A stretch of 64,000 nt of DNA from SB11 sp965249955 (lineage in GTDB: Bacteria; Bacteroidota; Bacteroidia; UBA8524). Both the position numbers and the translations under genes were made by a program. A model generated the notes under the pieces. That model was not told the origin of the DNA. It saw nothing but the letters and a program-made list of their open reading frames with translations, and ran no database searches. Positions 8,396-17,165 of the stretch are shown in pieces (within the stretch, counting starts at the first letter, position 1; every line of letters starts with the position of its first letter). Location: positions 3,038,001 to 3,102,000 of the forward strand of contig OZ252261.1 of the NCBI GenBank assembly GCA_965249955.1, written 5' to 3'.

Positions 8396-10365
8396 TCTTT
8401 CACAAATTTCGTTACTCCTTTATACCCATCACCACTTATTTGTACAAAGTATATACCTGTGGGCAGTTCGGCTACATTAAGTGTTGTGTTTTGATCACTA
8501 ACAGTAAAGATCTGTAGGCTTTGCCCCAACACATTGCGTATTTCTCCTTTTAGGTTTTGGTTAAGTAGTTTACTAAGCTGAATAGTAAGCGTATTTTGGG
8601 TAGGAGAAGGATATGAAATTACTTCTAAAGGTTTTTGTATACCAGCAATATTTGCAGGGAAACTAACCGATACACTATCAAATACCCCTTGGCTAAGGTT
8701 ATAATAGGTGCCTGCGGGCGATGTTATTTTTTTCACAGCACGCACCATATATACATTATTACCCTGAAAAGGGTCGGCATCAACAAAGCTGCTGCCTGTT
8801 ACAAAACCGGGAGTTACCTTTCCAAACATACCGTACAAATGGGGTGCACGATAAATTTGATAACCCACAATATTACTATCAGGCGAAGGTTGCCAACTAA
8901 CCGTAATCCGCTTGGTGGCAGTTTCGGTAACACTTGCATTTGCAGCAGGCAATGTGGTGTGCATACGCAAAGTAGGGTCGCCCATAAGGGCTATATGTAC
9001 CCCACGTTGTGCATTGTTAAAATTACCCTCGTACAAAGTACCGTCCTCGTTTTGGGTAAGGCGTGCGCCATAGCCAATACTTTCACCCAGTGCCATGTGG
9101 TGCAATACCCAGTTGGGTATACCTCCCCAAAAACTGGCCAGTATTGATGGTTTTGAAGCTAATGCTGCGCGAAGCAAATTATTTGGGCTGTCCCAATCTC
9201 CAAAGTAACTGCCTGCTAATGACGTAAAAATGGTTTTAATACTATCAGTAGCAAACTGTGTGGTATTTATAACCCCACCACATGAGTTGTAGCTTCCTCC
9301 TCCGCAGCCGCCACTCCAAAGCATCCATTCTTTTTTTAGTTGGGTATAATAGTCTTAACCACCTTGTGTATTTGCCAAAATATTTTCATCACCAATTTGC
9401 GAGCTGAAGTTTCTCCAATTTGACGACGCTATGGTATACGATTGGAAATTATCATCAACAATAGCTTTGTAGGGTGCACTAAGTTGCCCAAAGCGATAGC
9501 TGTGGTTTTTTTGCAAATAGTATTGCAGCAAGGCAGTATCGCTTTCGCTAAATGCAGCCAATCGGGTCATATCAACACGGCCTATCATCAAATCAACATC
9601 GCTGCTAAACTTGCTGGCATCGTATTTTCCGTCGGCAGGAGTATTTTTATTTTCTGCACGCGACGCACTGCTGTTGTTTACCGATACATCGTACCAATCG
9701 CCATCAATATCACCATAAAAACCATCACAAGCCCAAGCACCAACATGGTTGCTATGCCCATCAGGGTTTAGGTTTCCTGCGTAGGGAACGGGTATATTGC
9801 CAAACAAAAATGCGGCACTAATATTAGGTATAGCTTTTATTTTATTTTTTACAGATACAACACTTTCACTACGTGCTACTATAATGCGGTAAGGTTGCCA
9901 TCCGTCGCCAATAAGGTCTTTTTCAAGCTCATCTATTTCGGTTTTCAGTGCCGTTTGGTAAGTTTCATCAACCACTAAAGCAATAGCACCGTGCAAATCG
10001 GTTGGGAAGTGGTTTATACCACTATATATATAACCCAAAGCGGCTGTGCCACCCTCTTTATAAACTAAATATTCGTAGGCATCTCCCACACCAATATTAG
10101 TATCGGTATAGGTGCTGTCTCCTACATTAAGGGTAGCGTATATCGTTCCCCAGTTTTTAGCCGTTTTTGTTTTTCGGTACACCTGAAGTTTAGTAGCATC
10201 AGTAAACTTTTGAAATTTTAGGGTAACAGCCGGTGGGTTTTCTGTAACAGTAGCTTGTAGGCGCACCGTTCTATCACGATTAAATTGCCCTAAAACTGTA
10301 TAGGGAACAAATGTTATACAAAAAGCAAAAAGAGAGAAAATAACTTTATTGTAGAGTTTTATCAT
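8392..10365 (-). pseudogene. Secreted C25-like T9SS protein interrupted by in-frame TAA
   Basis: A single frame of 658 codons is broken only by a TAA at 9355-9357 (codon 337). Before it lie a signal peptide ending in VLGQ, a fibronectin-like domain (about 30-115) and a segment resembling the gingipain (C25) fold with LFGNIPVPYAG. After it, in the same frame, come WSGGCGGGSYNSCGG, an ASFWGG segment, a second fibronectin-like domain and a C-terminal type A sorting domain (LPTGIYFVQISG near the end). Neither half is a sensible gene alone. This is a nonsense mutation or a sequencing error. TAA argues against selenocysteine or pyrrolysine. The stop overlaps the next gene (ATGA). Confidence 0.75.
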
Positions 10366-10473
10366 GCCGTAACTTTTTAGGGCAAGTTATAAAAAACGGC
10401 ATAAATATTTAGAATAACATACTGTAAATCAATAATTGAGGTAGTTACAGCATATAGAAAGGATATGCGTTAA

Positions 10474-11073
10474 CTATATCAGGTTTTTAACAATATCATC
10501 AATATAGGTAAGCAACTCTGTTTTGCCCGTTTTGTCTTCGGCTGAAGTAATAAACATAGGAGGAAGCTCTTCCCATACCTTGTACAACTCCTCTTGCATA
10601 TCAGCAATATTTTTTTTCAGCTCGTTGGCTTTGGGCTTATCAGCTTTGGTAAAAACAATACTAAAAGCAATACCGTTTTCGCCCAACCAATTAATAAACT
10701 CAACATCAATTTTTTGAGGCGATAGGCGGCTGTCTATCAATACAAAAACGCAGGTAAGAGGTTCGTGTTTAAGCAAATACAGCCTAATCATGTCTTCCCA
10801 TTTGTAGCGTTTATCTTTTGATACTTTGGCATAGCCATAACCGGGCAAATCGACCAAATACCAGGTATCGTCAATCAAAAAATGATTAATGGTTTGTGTT
10901 TTTCCCGGTGTTGAAGAAGTTTTTGCCAACTTCTTCTGGTCGCAAAGCATATTTATTAGTGATGATTTGCCCACATTAGATCGGCCTATAAAAGCTAACT
11001 CAGCTAGTCCGGTTTGTGGCAGTTTGCTTATATCGGTAAAGCTACTGATAAACTTTGCGGTTTTAATTTCCAT
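10474..11073 (-). CDS. engB: Ribosome biogenesis GTPase EngB (YihA/YsxC)
   Basis: A 199-residue GTPase of the TrmE-Era-EngA-YihA class, acting in large-subunit assembly in the cytoplasm. The G1 P-loop GRSNVGKS is at residues 30-37, the switch region has STPGKT, G3 is DLPGYG, and G4 is TKAD. Length is normal for the family. The gene is divergent from menG across 100 bases and starts with ATG at 11073. A 108-base gap separates it from the interrupted peptidase gene, which lies downstream on the same strand. Confidence 0.96.
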   Translation of the reverse strand: MEIKTAKFISSFTDISKLPQTGLAELAFIGRSNVGKSSLINMLCDQKKLAKTSSTPGKTQTINHFLIDDTWYLVDLPGYGYAKVSKDKRYKWEDMIRLYLLKHEPLTCVFVLIDSRLSPQKIDVEFINWLGENGIAFSIVFTKADKPKANELKKNIADMQEELYKVWEELPPMFITSAEDKTGKTELLTYIDDIVKNLI

Positions 11074-11173
11074 ACAAAAAAAGAGGGGTATTTTGCTACC
11101 TTTGCAAACCTAAAGTAAAATATCGCGTTATTAAAATTATAGTGATTTTAAATACCGCATATTCCCTAAAAAA

Positions 11174-11914
11174 TTGAAAGAAGATATAAATACCGTTACC
11201 CCATATAAACAATCTGACTTGGGCAAAAAGGAGCAGGTAGAGCGTATGTTTGATAATATTGCTCACCGTTACGATTTTTTGAACCATTTTTTATCGTTGG
11301 GTATTGATAATGTTTGGCGTAAAAAAGCCATTAATAAGTTAGCTACTGTACAGCCTAAAAGTGTGCTAGACATTGCCACCGGAACAGGCGATGTAGCTTT
11401 TGCAGTGAAAAAGAGATTAAACCCAACAACACTTGTTGGGCTTGATTTATCGGAAGGGATGTTGAGTTTTGCCCGTGAGAAGGCAAAAAAGAGAGGATTG
11501 AGCGAAAGTATACAGTTTGTAAAGGGAGATAGTGAAAATTTAGAGTTTGCAGACAATAGTTTTGAGGGTGTAACCGTTTCTTTTGGTGTAAGGAACTTTG
11601 AAAACCTTGAAAAAGGCTTGGCCGAGATATACCGAGTGCTAACACCGGGGGGTAAATTAGTAATCCTTGAATTTTCTAAACCTAAAAAATTTCCAATAAA
11701 GCAACTGTATAATTTCTACTTTAGCAATATTTTACCCCTTTGGGGCAAATTAATTTCAAAAGACCAAAGTGCATATACCTACTTGCCCGAATCGGTAAGA
11801 GCTTTTCCTGAAGGGGATAAGTTTTGCGGTATAATGCAAAAAACGGGCTTTAAAACAGTTGAACAAAAAACATTAACATTCGGAATTTGCACTATATATT
11901 CAGGCATACGTTAA
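11174..11914 (+). CDS. menG: Demethylmenaquinone methyltransferase
   Basis: A 246-residue class I SAM methyltransferase of the UbiE/MenG family, performing the final methylation of menaquinone. Visible motifs are RMFDNIAHRYDFLNHFLSLG near the N-terminus, the SAM-binding VLDIATGTGDVA (about 65-76), GLDLSEGML, and the PDNSF-like FADNSF loop with GVRNF. A TTG at 11174 is the best start. A TACCTTTG box at 11097-11104 may be its promoter -7 element, although no clear -33 TTG precedes it. The 3' end overlaps porT by 28 bases, a gene pairing I know from other Bacteroidota. Confidence 0.93.
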   Translation: MKEDINTVTPYKQSDLGKKEQVERMFDNIAHRYDFLNHFLSLGIDNVWRKKAINKLATVQPKSVLDIATGTGDVAFAVKKRLNPTTLVGLDLSEGMLSFAREKAKKRGLSESIQFVKGDSENLEFADNSFEGVTVSFGVRNFENLEKGLAEIYRVLTPGGKLVILEFSKPKKFPIKQLYNFYFSNILPLWGKLISKDQSAYTYLPESVRAFPEGDKFCGIMQKTGFKTVEQKTLTFGICTIYSGIR

Positions 11915-12600
11915 AAACATTTTTGCTTCTTTTTTTAGTTGCTAGCGGCACTGTGCTTAGTGCTCAACAGCTAAATATGCCTAATTATTGGAACAAAAAA
12001 CGCGTTCGTTTTGGTTTTACATTGGGGCTTAACTCTAACGATTTTAAGATTAGAGTTGATTATGATAAATTTCATAGCATTGATTCGCTTAAAAGCATTA
12101 ATGTAAAGCGTTTTCCGGGTTTTGTTCTAGGCGGTATTCTTGATTATCGAATCAATAAAAGTTTTAATTTTAGGTTTTTGCCTTCACTAGCATTGGGTCA
12201 ACGAAATGTATCGTATGTTTTCGCCAATAGTAATAGTAACAGGGAAGTAAAAATTGAATCGGTATATATAGATATACCCTTATTGTTAAAATACCGCACT
12301 CGTCGTTTTGGAAATTATGGCTTTTATGTGGTAGCAGGAGGAAAGTTTAGTATTGATATGGCTTCAAATATTAATGCTACCCGTAGTTTGTCCGACCCTG
12401 TAGTGGCCGTTGTACCCAACTCTTATGGTTACGAAGTAGGCTTTGGACTAGATATCTATTTCCCCTATTTCAAATTTTCGCCCGAAGTAAAAATATCAAA
12501 CAGTATTAATAATGTACTGGTAAAAGACGGCTTTGTATACACCGAAACTTTTGATGGTTTTTGGAGCCGTATTATTAACTTCTCTTTTCACTTTGAATAA
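11887..12600 (+). CDS. porT: PorT-family type IX secretion protein
   Basis: A 237-residue outer-membrane beta-barrel protein: signal peptide 1-26 ending in LSAQ, then alternating beta strands with a terminal aromatic residue (INFSFHFE). Size, barrel pattern and position directly after menG match PorT, a protein needed for type IX secretion. The start is a TTG at 11887 inside the end of menG, giving a good signal peptide. Several T9SS cargo proteins and PorZ in this window show that the system is present. Another small porin-like protein is the main alternative. Confidence 0.8.
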   Translation: MHYIFRHTLKTFLLLFLVASGTVLSAQQLNMPNYWNKKRVRFGFTLGLNSNDFKIRVDYDKFHSIDSLKSINVKRFPGFVLGGILDYRINKSFNFRFLPSLALGQRNVSYVFANSNSNREVKIESVYIDIPLLLKYRTRRFGNYGFYVVAGGKFSIDMASNINATRSLSDPVVAVVPNSYGYEVGFGLDIYFPYFKFSPEVKISNSINNVLVKDGFVYTETFDGFWSRIINFSFHFE

Positions 12601-12605
12601 AGCAA

Positions 12606-12613
12606 TATCTTTG
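12606..12613 (+). promoter_or_regulatory. Possible Bacteroidota -7 box before tgt
   Basis: TATCTTTG fits the TAnnTTTG consensus and lies 8 bases before the tgt ATG, between porT and tgt. No convincing -33 TTG is seen at the right distance. Confidence 0.35.
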
Positions 12614-12621
12614 CCCTGCCC

Positions 12622-13740
12622 ATGAAATATACCTTACAGGCAGAAGACAAGAATAGCAGCGCGCGTCTTGGCCAAATAGAAACCGCACACGGCACTATAC
12701 AAACCCCTATTTTTATGCCTGTAGGCACAGTAGGCTCAGTAAAAGCCGTCCGTCAGGATGATTTAAAAAATCGAATAAAAGCCCAAATAATACTGGGCAA
12801 TACCTACCACCTATACCTCCGTCCGGGTACTGATGTGCTTAATCAGGCAGGCGGATTGCATAAATTTATAGGTTGGGATGGGCCAATACTTACCGATAGC
12901 GGAGGCTTTCAAGTATTTTCATTAGCCGAAAAACGTAAACTTACTGAAGAAGGAGCGTGGTTTAAATCACACATCGACGGTAGCAAACACCTGTTTAGCC
13001 CCGAAGGGGTAATGGATATTCAACGTCAAATTGGTGCCGATATAATAATGGCTTTTGATGAATGCACACCCTACCCGTGTGAGTTTGACTATGCCAAAAA
13101 ATCTATGCACCTTACCCATAGGTGGCTAAAACGCTGTGTAGATCATTTTAGAGGTACCGACCCTTTGTATGGTTATGAACAAACCCTTTTCCCCATAGTG
13201 CAAGGTAGTGTATACAAAGATTTACGTATGCAGTCGGCAGAGTATATAGCCTCAATGCAGTGCGACGGAAACGCGATTGGTGGATTATCAGTAGGTGAAC
13301 CTGCCGAGATGATGTATGAAATGACCGAGTTAGTATGCGGCATATTACCCAAAGAAAAGCCCCGTTATCTTATGGGTGTTGGTACGCCCGTAAACTTGTT
13401 GGAATGTATAGCATTGGGCATAGATATGTTTGATTGTGTAATGCCTACACGCAATGCCCGCAACGGTATGCTTTTTACTGCTGAAGGAACTATTAACATT
13501 AAAAATAAAAAATGGCATAACGATTTTAGTCCTATTGACGAATTGCTAACGCCTGAATATTCAAAAGCCTATTTACGCCACCTAATATATTCGTCAGAAA
13601 TGTTGGGAGCTATGGTAGCCAGTTTGCACAACCTTAGTTTTTATTTATGGTTGATGGAAGAAGCGCGTCAGAAAATAAAAGAAGGCACTTTTTTTGAGTG
13701 GAAACAACAAATGGTACCCAAATTGCAAACAAGGCTTTAA
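12622..13740 (+). CDS. tgt: tRNA-guanine transglycosylase (Tgt)
   Basis: A 372-residue TIM-barrel enzyme exchanging guanine-34 of GUN-anticodon tRNAs for preQ1, a step in queuosine synthesis. The general base Asp92 (LTDSGGFQ), the nucleophile Asp271 (DCVMPTRNARNG) and the VQGS and GGLSVGE loops are present. The C-terminal zinc site of most bacterial Tgt proteins, a CxCxxC motif, is absent: residues 301-320 read INIKNKKWHNDFSPIDELLT without cysteine. I recall similar loss in other Bacteroidota. It is followed 48 bases later by an LptF/G-type permease, a common pairing in this phylum. Confidence 0.95.
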   Translation: MKYTLQAEDKNSSARLGQIETAHGTIQTPIFMPVGTVGSVKAVRQDDLKNRIKAQIILGNTYHLYLRPGTDVLNQAGGLHKFIGWDGPILTDSGGFQVFSLAEKRKLTEEGAWFKSHIDGSKHLFSPEGVMDIQRQIGADIIMAFDECTPYPCEFDYAKKSMHLTHRWLKRCVDHFRGTDPLYGYEQTLFPIVQGSVYKDLRMQSAEYIASMQCDGNAIGGLSVGEPAEMMYEMTELVCGILPKEKPRYLMGVGTPVNLLECIALGIDMFDCVMPTRNARNGMLFTAEGTINIKNKKWHNDFSPIDELLTPEYSKAYLRHLIYSSEMLGAMVASLHNLSFYLWLMEEARQKIKEGTFFEWKQQMVPKLQTRL

Positions 13741-13788
13741 TATTAATTATATTTAAACTTAAAACAGTATACTGTAAACTACCTGCCC

Positions 13789-14877
13789 ATGCTATCCATA
13801 CTTGATAGGTATATATTAAAAAAATATTTTAGCACCTTCTTTTTTGCGTTGGGTTTAGCCATATTGGTATCAATAGTAATTGATACATCAGAAAAAATCG
13901 ACGATTTTATTAGTAGTAAGGTAAGTTTTAGCAGTCTTGTTTTTGATTATTACATCTATTTCATTCCCTATTTCTACAACCTGTTTAGCCCACTGTTTAC
14001 CTTTTTGGCGGTGTTACTTATCACCTCAAAGCTGGCCACCAATTCCGAGATTATATCCATACTTGCAAGTGGCACCAGCTATACCCGTTTACTACGCCCC
14101 TATATTATAGGTGCAGTAATATTGGGTTTAATTACATGGTTGCTAAACTCGTGGGTAATACCCGAAACCGATAAACGCCGTGTTGATTTTCAGAATAGAG
14201 TACTAAAAGGGCGTAAAAGCGATAACAACTGGAAAAACAATATACACCGTCAAATACAAAAAGGGCAATTGCTATACCTGCAAACCTTTAACAATAAAGA
14301 TAGTTTTGGTTATCATTTCACCCTTGAGCGTTTTGACGGGCTAGAGATGAAATCGAAAATATATGCTGAAAAACTGTATTGGAACCCCGAAACACAAACA
14401 TGGGCATTGCAAAACTATTTTATACGCGAGTTTTTGCCCAATGGCGATGAAGGTATAAAAAAGGGAGAGCAAATGGATATAAGTCTAAACTTCAACCCCC
14501 AACATATTTTTAGACGAAATGATGAAGTAGGTGTGCTTAACCGAACGGAACTGGATGAAGTAATTGTTGACGAACAAGAACGAGGGGCAACCAATATTGA
14601 TTATTACTTAATAGAAAAATATAGGCGAGTCGCGTTTCCCTTTGCAGGAGTCATACTCACCCTTATAGCCTTTGTTATCTCCTCCCGAAAGGTGCGGGGG
14701 GGCATAGGTATTCACCTATTTTTGGGTGTGTTGGTAGGTGCATCGTTTATGCTGTTTGGTCATTTTGGCAACACCTTTGCCACATCGGGCGGGTTAGACC
14801 CTTTAATTGCTGTATGGATACCCAATACCATTTTTTTAGCGTTGGGAATATACCTGTATATTAAAGCCCCCAAATAA
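13789..14877 (+). CDS. LptF/LptG-family permease
   Basis: A 362-residue inner-membrane protein of the YjgP/YjgQ family, the transmembrane partner of the LptB ATPase that pulls lipopolysaccharide out of the inner membrane. It opens with LDRYILKKYFSTFFFALG, the family's N-terminal signature, followed by three membrane helices in the first ~115 residues, a periplasmic beta-jellyroll region (about 120-270), and three further helices near the C-terminus. I cannot separate LptF from LptG by reading. It follows tgt by 48 bases on the same strand and is probably co-transcribed. Confidence 0.9.
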   Translation: MLSILDRYILKKYFSTFFFALGLAILVSIVIDTSEKIDDFISSKVSFSSLVFDYYIYFIPYFYNLFSPLFTFLAVLLITSKLATNSEIISILASGTSYTRLLRPYIIGAVILGLITWLLNSWVIPETDKRRVDFQNRVLKGRKSDNNWKNNIHRQIQKGQLLYLQTFNNKDSFGYHFTLERFDGLEMKSKIYAEKLYWNPETQTWALQNYFIREFLPNGDEGIKKGEQMDISLNFNPQHIFRRNDEVGVLNRTELDEVIVDEQERGATNIDYYLIEKYRRVAFPFAGVILTLIAFVISSRKVRGGIGIHLFLGVLVGASFMLFGHFGNTFATSGGLDPLIAVWIPNTIFLALGIYLYIKAPK

Positions 14878-14978
14878 TACTACAAAACGGCTGTATGCAC
14901 ACCTGTGTGTGCAAATACAATTTTATAGCCAAGCATATTTACTTATTTTCGCATAGTTTTTTTACCCCACTTTTATTT

Positions 14979-16223
14979 ATGGATTTATTTGAGAAGTTAG
15001 AAAGCAAGCCAGGACCATTAGGTATGTGGTCTGAAGGTGCAGAAGGTTATTATATGTTTCCTAAGCTAGAAGGCGAAATTAGCAGCCGCATGGTGTTTAG
15101 GGGAAAAACAAAATTGGTGTGGAGCCTAAACAACTACTTAGGTTTGGCTAATCACCCCGAAGTACGCAAGGCTGATGCCGAAGCAGCAACGCAATACGGT
15201 ATGGCATACCCCATGGGTGCCCGTATGATGAGCGGAAACACCGTATACCATGAACAATTGGAGCAAGAATTGGCCGATTTTGTGGGTTTTGAAGATGCAA
15301 TACTGGTAAACTATGGCTACCAAGGTATGGTAAGTGCCATAGATACTTTGGTAGATAGGCACGATGTAATTGTATACGATGCTGAAAGCCATGCCTGTAT
15401 AATTGATGGTGTGCGCCTGCACATGGGCAAACGCTTTGTGTATAGCCACAACGATATGGAAAGCCTTGAAACCCAACTGAAACGTGCTACCAAAGTAGCT
15501 GCCGAAAATAACGGCAGTATATTGGTTATAACCGAAGGCGTATTTGGTATGAGTGGCGCACAAGGAAACATAAAAGATATAGCTAAGCTAAAAGAAAAAT
15601 ACAGCTTCCGTTTGTTTGTTGATGATGCACACGGCTTTGGCACAATAGGCAAAACAGGTGCAGGTGTTGGCGAAGCACAAGATGTAACCAATGATATAGA
15701 TATATACTTTAGCACATTTGCAAAAAGTATGGCAGGTATAGGTGCATTTATAGCCAGTAAAAAACCAATAGTAAAGCACTTGCGCTACAATATGCGCTCG
15801 CAAATATTTGCAAAAAGTTTACCTATGCCTATGGTTATTGGTGCATTAAAACGCCTTGAGCTATTACGCACCCAACCCGAACACAAAGAAAAATTGTGGA
15901 CAATAGTAAACGCATTGCAAAACGGACTGAAAGAGCGTGGCTTTAATATAGGTATAACCACATCGCCGGTTACACCAGTTATATTAAACGGAACAATACC
16001 CGAAGCTACTGCGTTAACACATGATTTGAGAGAGAATTATGATATATTCTGCTCAATGGTAGTATACCCTGTAATACCCAAAGGCATGATAATACTGCGC
16101 CTTATACCCACAGCGGCACATACCCTTGAAGATGTTGAAGAAACTTTAAAAGCCTTTACCGCAATAAAAGAAAAACTGGATAAAGGTGTGTACAACGTTG
16201 ATAAGCTGGTAGCAGTATATTAG
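14979..16223 (+). CDS. spt: Serine palmitoyltransferase-like alpha-oxoamine synthase
   Basis: A 414-residue PLP enzyme of the alpha-oxoamine synthase family. The PLP lysine is Lys249 in FSTFAKSMAGIG; His138 (YDAESHAC) should stack on the cofactor; DDAHGFG is at 215-221. Within the family it most resembles Bacteroidota serine palmitoyltransferases, which join serine and an acyl thioester to start sphingolipid synthesis; biotin synthase BioF (KAPA synthase) is the alternative. No biotin genes are nearby. I chose the ATG at 14979, because MDLFEKLESKPGPLG is the expected N-terminus; an upstream ATG at 14895 would add 28 unlikely residues. Confidence 0.85.
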   Translation: MDLFEKLESKPGPLGMWSEGAEGYYMFPKLEGEISSRMVFRGKTKLVWSLNNYLGLANHPEVRKADAEAATQYGMAYPMGARMMSGNTVYHEQLEQELADFVGFEDAILVNYGYQGMVSAIDTLVDRHDVIVYDAESHACIIDGVRLHMGKRFVYSHNDMESLETQLKRATKVAAENNGSILVITEGVFGMSGAQGNIKDIAKLKEKYSFRLFVDDAHGFGTIGKTGAGVGEAQDVTNDIDIYFSTFAKSMAGIGAFIASKKPIVKHLRYNMRSQIFAKSLPMPMVIGALKRLELLRTQPEHKEKLWTIVNALQNGLKERGFNIGITTSPVTPVILNGTIPEATALTHDLRENYDIFCSMVVYPVIPKGMIILRLIPTAAHTLEDVEETLKAFTAIKEKLDKGVYNVDKLVAVY

Positions 16224-16229
16224 CATACT

Positions 16230-17081
16230 GTGAAACAAGCTATCAAACAATATTTTACATTTAGCAGAAGAGAGCGCAACGGCGTCTTTCTTCTGCTTTT
16301 TGTTTTATTAGGGCTTATAGCCGCCAACTTTGCTATTCCTTATTTATACCATGCTGATGAAAGTGAAGCCAAAAAGGCTTACCATGAAAATACCAAAAAG
16401 CAAAAACAGCAAACAGAAAGGGTAGGAGAGGATGCTCCCCAAAAATATCAACTAAAACCTTTTGACCCCAATACAGCGAGTAAAGACAGCCTTATACAGA
16501 GTGGCTTGAGTGATAAACTGGCACAACAAATATTAAATTACAGAGAAAAAGGCGGGAAGTTTAGGGTGAAAAAAGACTTTGCCAAACTGTATTACCTTAC
16601 CGATAGTGCATACCAAGCCATAGCACCTTTTTTACTTTTACCCGATGAATTGCCCAAGCCAAAACCTTTAATAGTAGAAATTAATACAGCTGATTCTTTA
16701 TTACTTCTAAGAGTAAAAGGCATAGGCCCAGTTTATGCCCATAAAATATTAGAATACCGCCGCAGGTCGGGAGGTTATTTTACGTTAGACCAATTGGGAG
16801 AAGCCTTTTATATCAATGCCAATACTTTGCAAGAACAGCAACAACGTATGGCTGAGATTAAAAGCCAATTGCGGGTAGACAGTACAAAAATTATAAAGTT
16901 AGATATTAACTCAGCAACCCTAAAACAACTCTCACATCACCCCTATATCAGCTATAAACAAGCAAAAAAGATATTGTCGTTAAGAAAGAAAAAGAAAATA
17001 GAAAGTTGGGAAACTTTGGATAATGTTGGGCTTTTTAGCGAAAGAGAAAAACAGCTAGTTTATAGGTATATCTTACTTTAA
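16230..17081 (+). CDS. Helix-hairpin-helix membrane-anchored protein (ComEA-like)
   Basis: A 283-residue protein with a GTG start 6 bases after spt, one N-terminal membrane segment (about residues 18-38), a charged linker, and then three ComEA-type helix-hairpin-helix units. Their marks are FDPNTASKDSLIQSGL, INTADSLLLLRVKGIGPVYAHKILEYR and LDINSATLKQLSHHPYISYKQAKKIL. HhH units of this kind bind DNA without sequence preference. A role in DNA uptake or surface DNA binding is possible. The close spacing suggests co-transcription with spt but says little about function. Confidence 0.85.
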   Translation: MKQAIKQYFTFSRRERNGVFLLLFVLLGLIAANFAIPYLYHADESEAKKAYHENTKKQKQQTERVGEDAPQKYQLKPFDPNTASKDSLIQSGLSDKLAQQILNYREKGGKFRVKKDFAKLYYLTDSAYQAIAPFLLLPDELPKPKPLIVEINTADSLLLLRVKGIGPVYAHKILEYRRRSGGYFTLDQLGEAFYINANTLQEQQQRMAEIKSQLRVDSTKIIKLDINSATLKQLSHHPYISYKQAKKILSLRKKKKIESWETLDNVGLFSEREKQLVYRYILL

Positions 17082-17165
17082 CGAAATGTTATTTTTTTGC
17101 TTTGTTTATGGGCTTAACAATTACGTAAGGCTGCCATAAAGCGGGAGTGATTATTTCGCGCCGAT

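Noticed and set aside
8635..9147. A 170-codon open frame antisense to the secreted peptidase-like gene
   Set aside because: Reading frame of the minus strand carries fibronectin-like and T9SS domains; the plus-strand product resembles nothing and is Cys/His-rich by composition only.
9355..9357. Stop codon recoding (selenocysteine or pyrrolysine)
   Set aside because: The codon is TAA, whereas those use TGA and TAG, and no recoding hairpin is seen.
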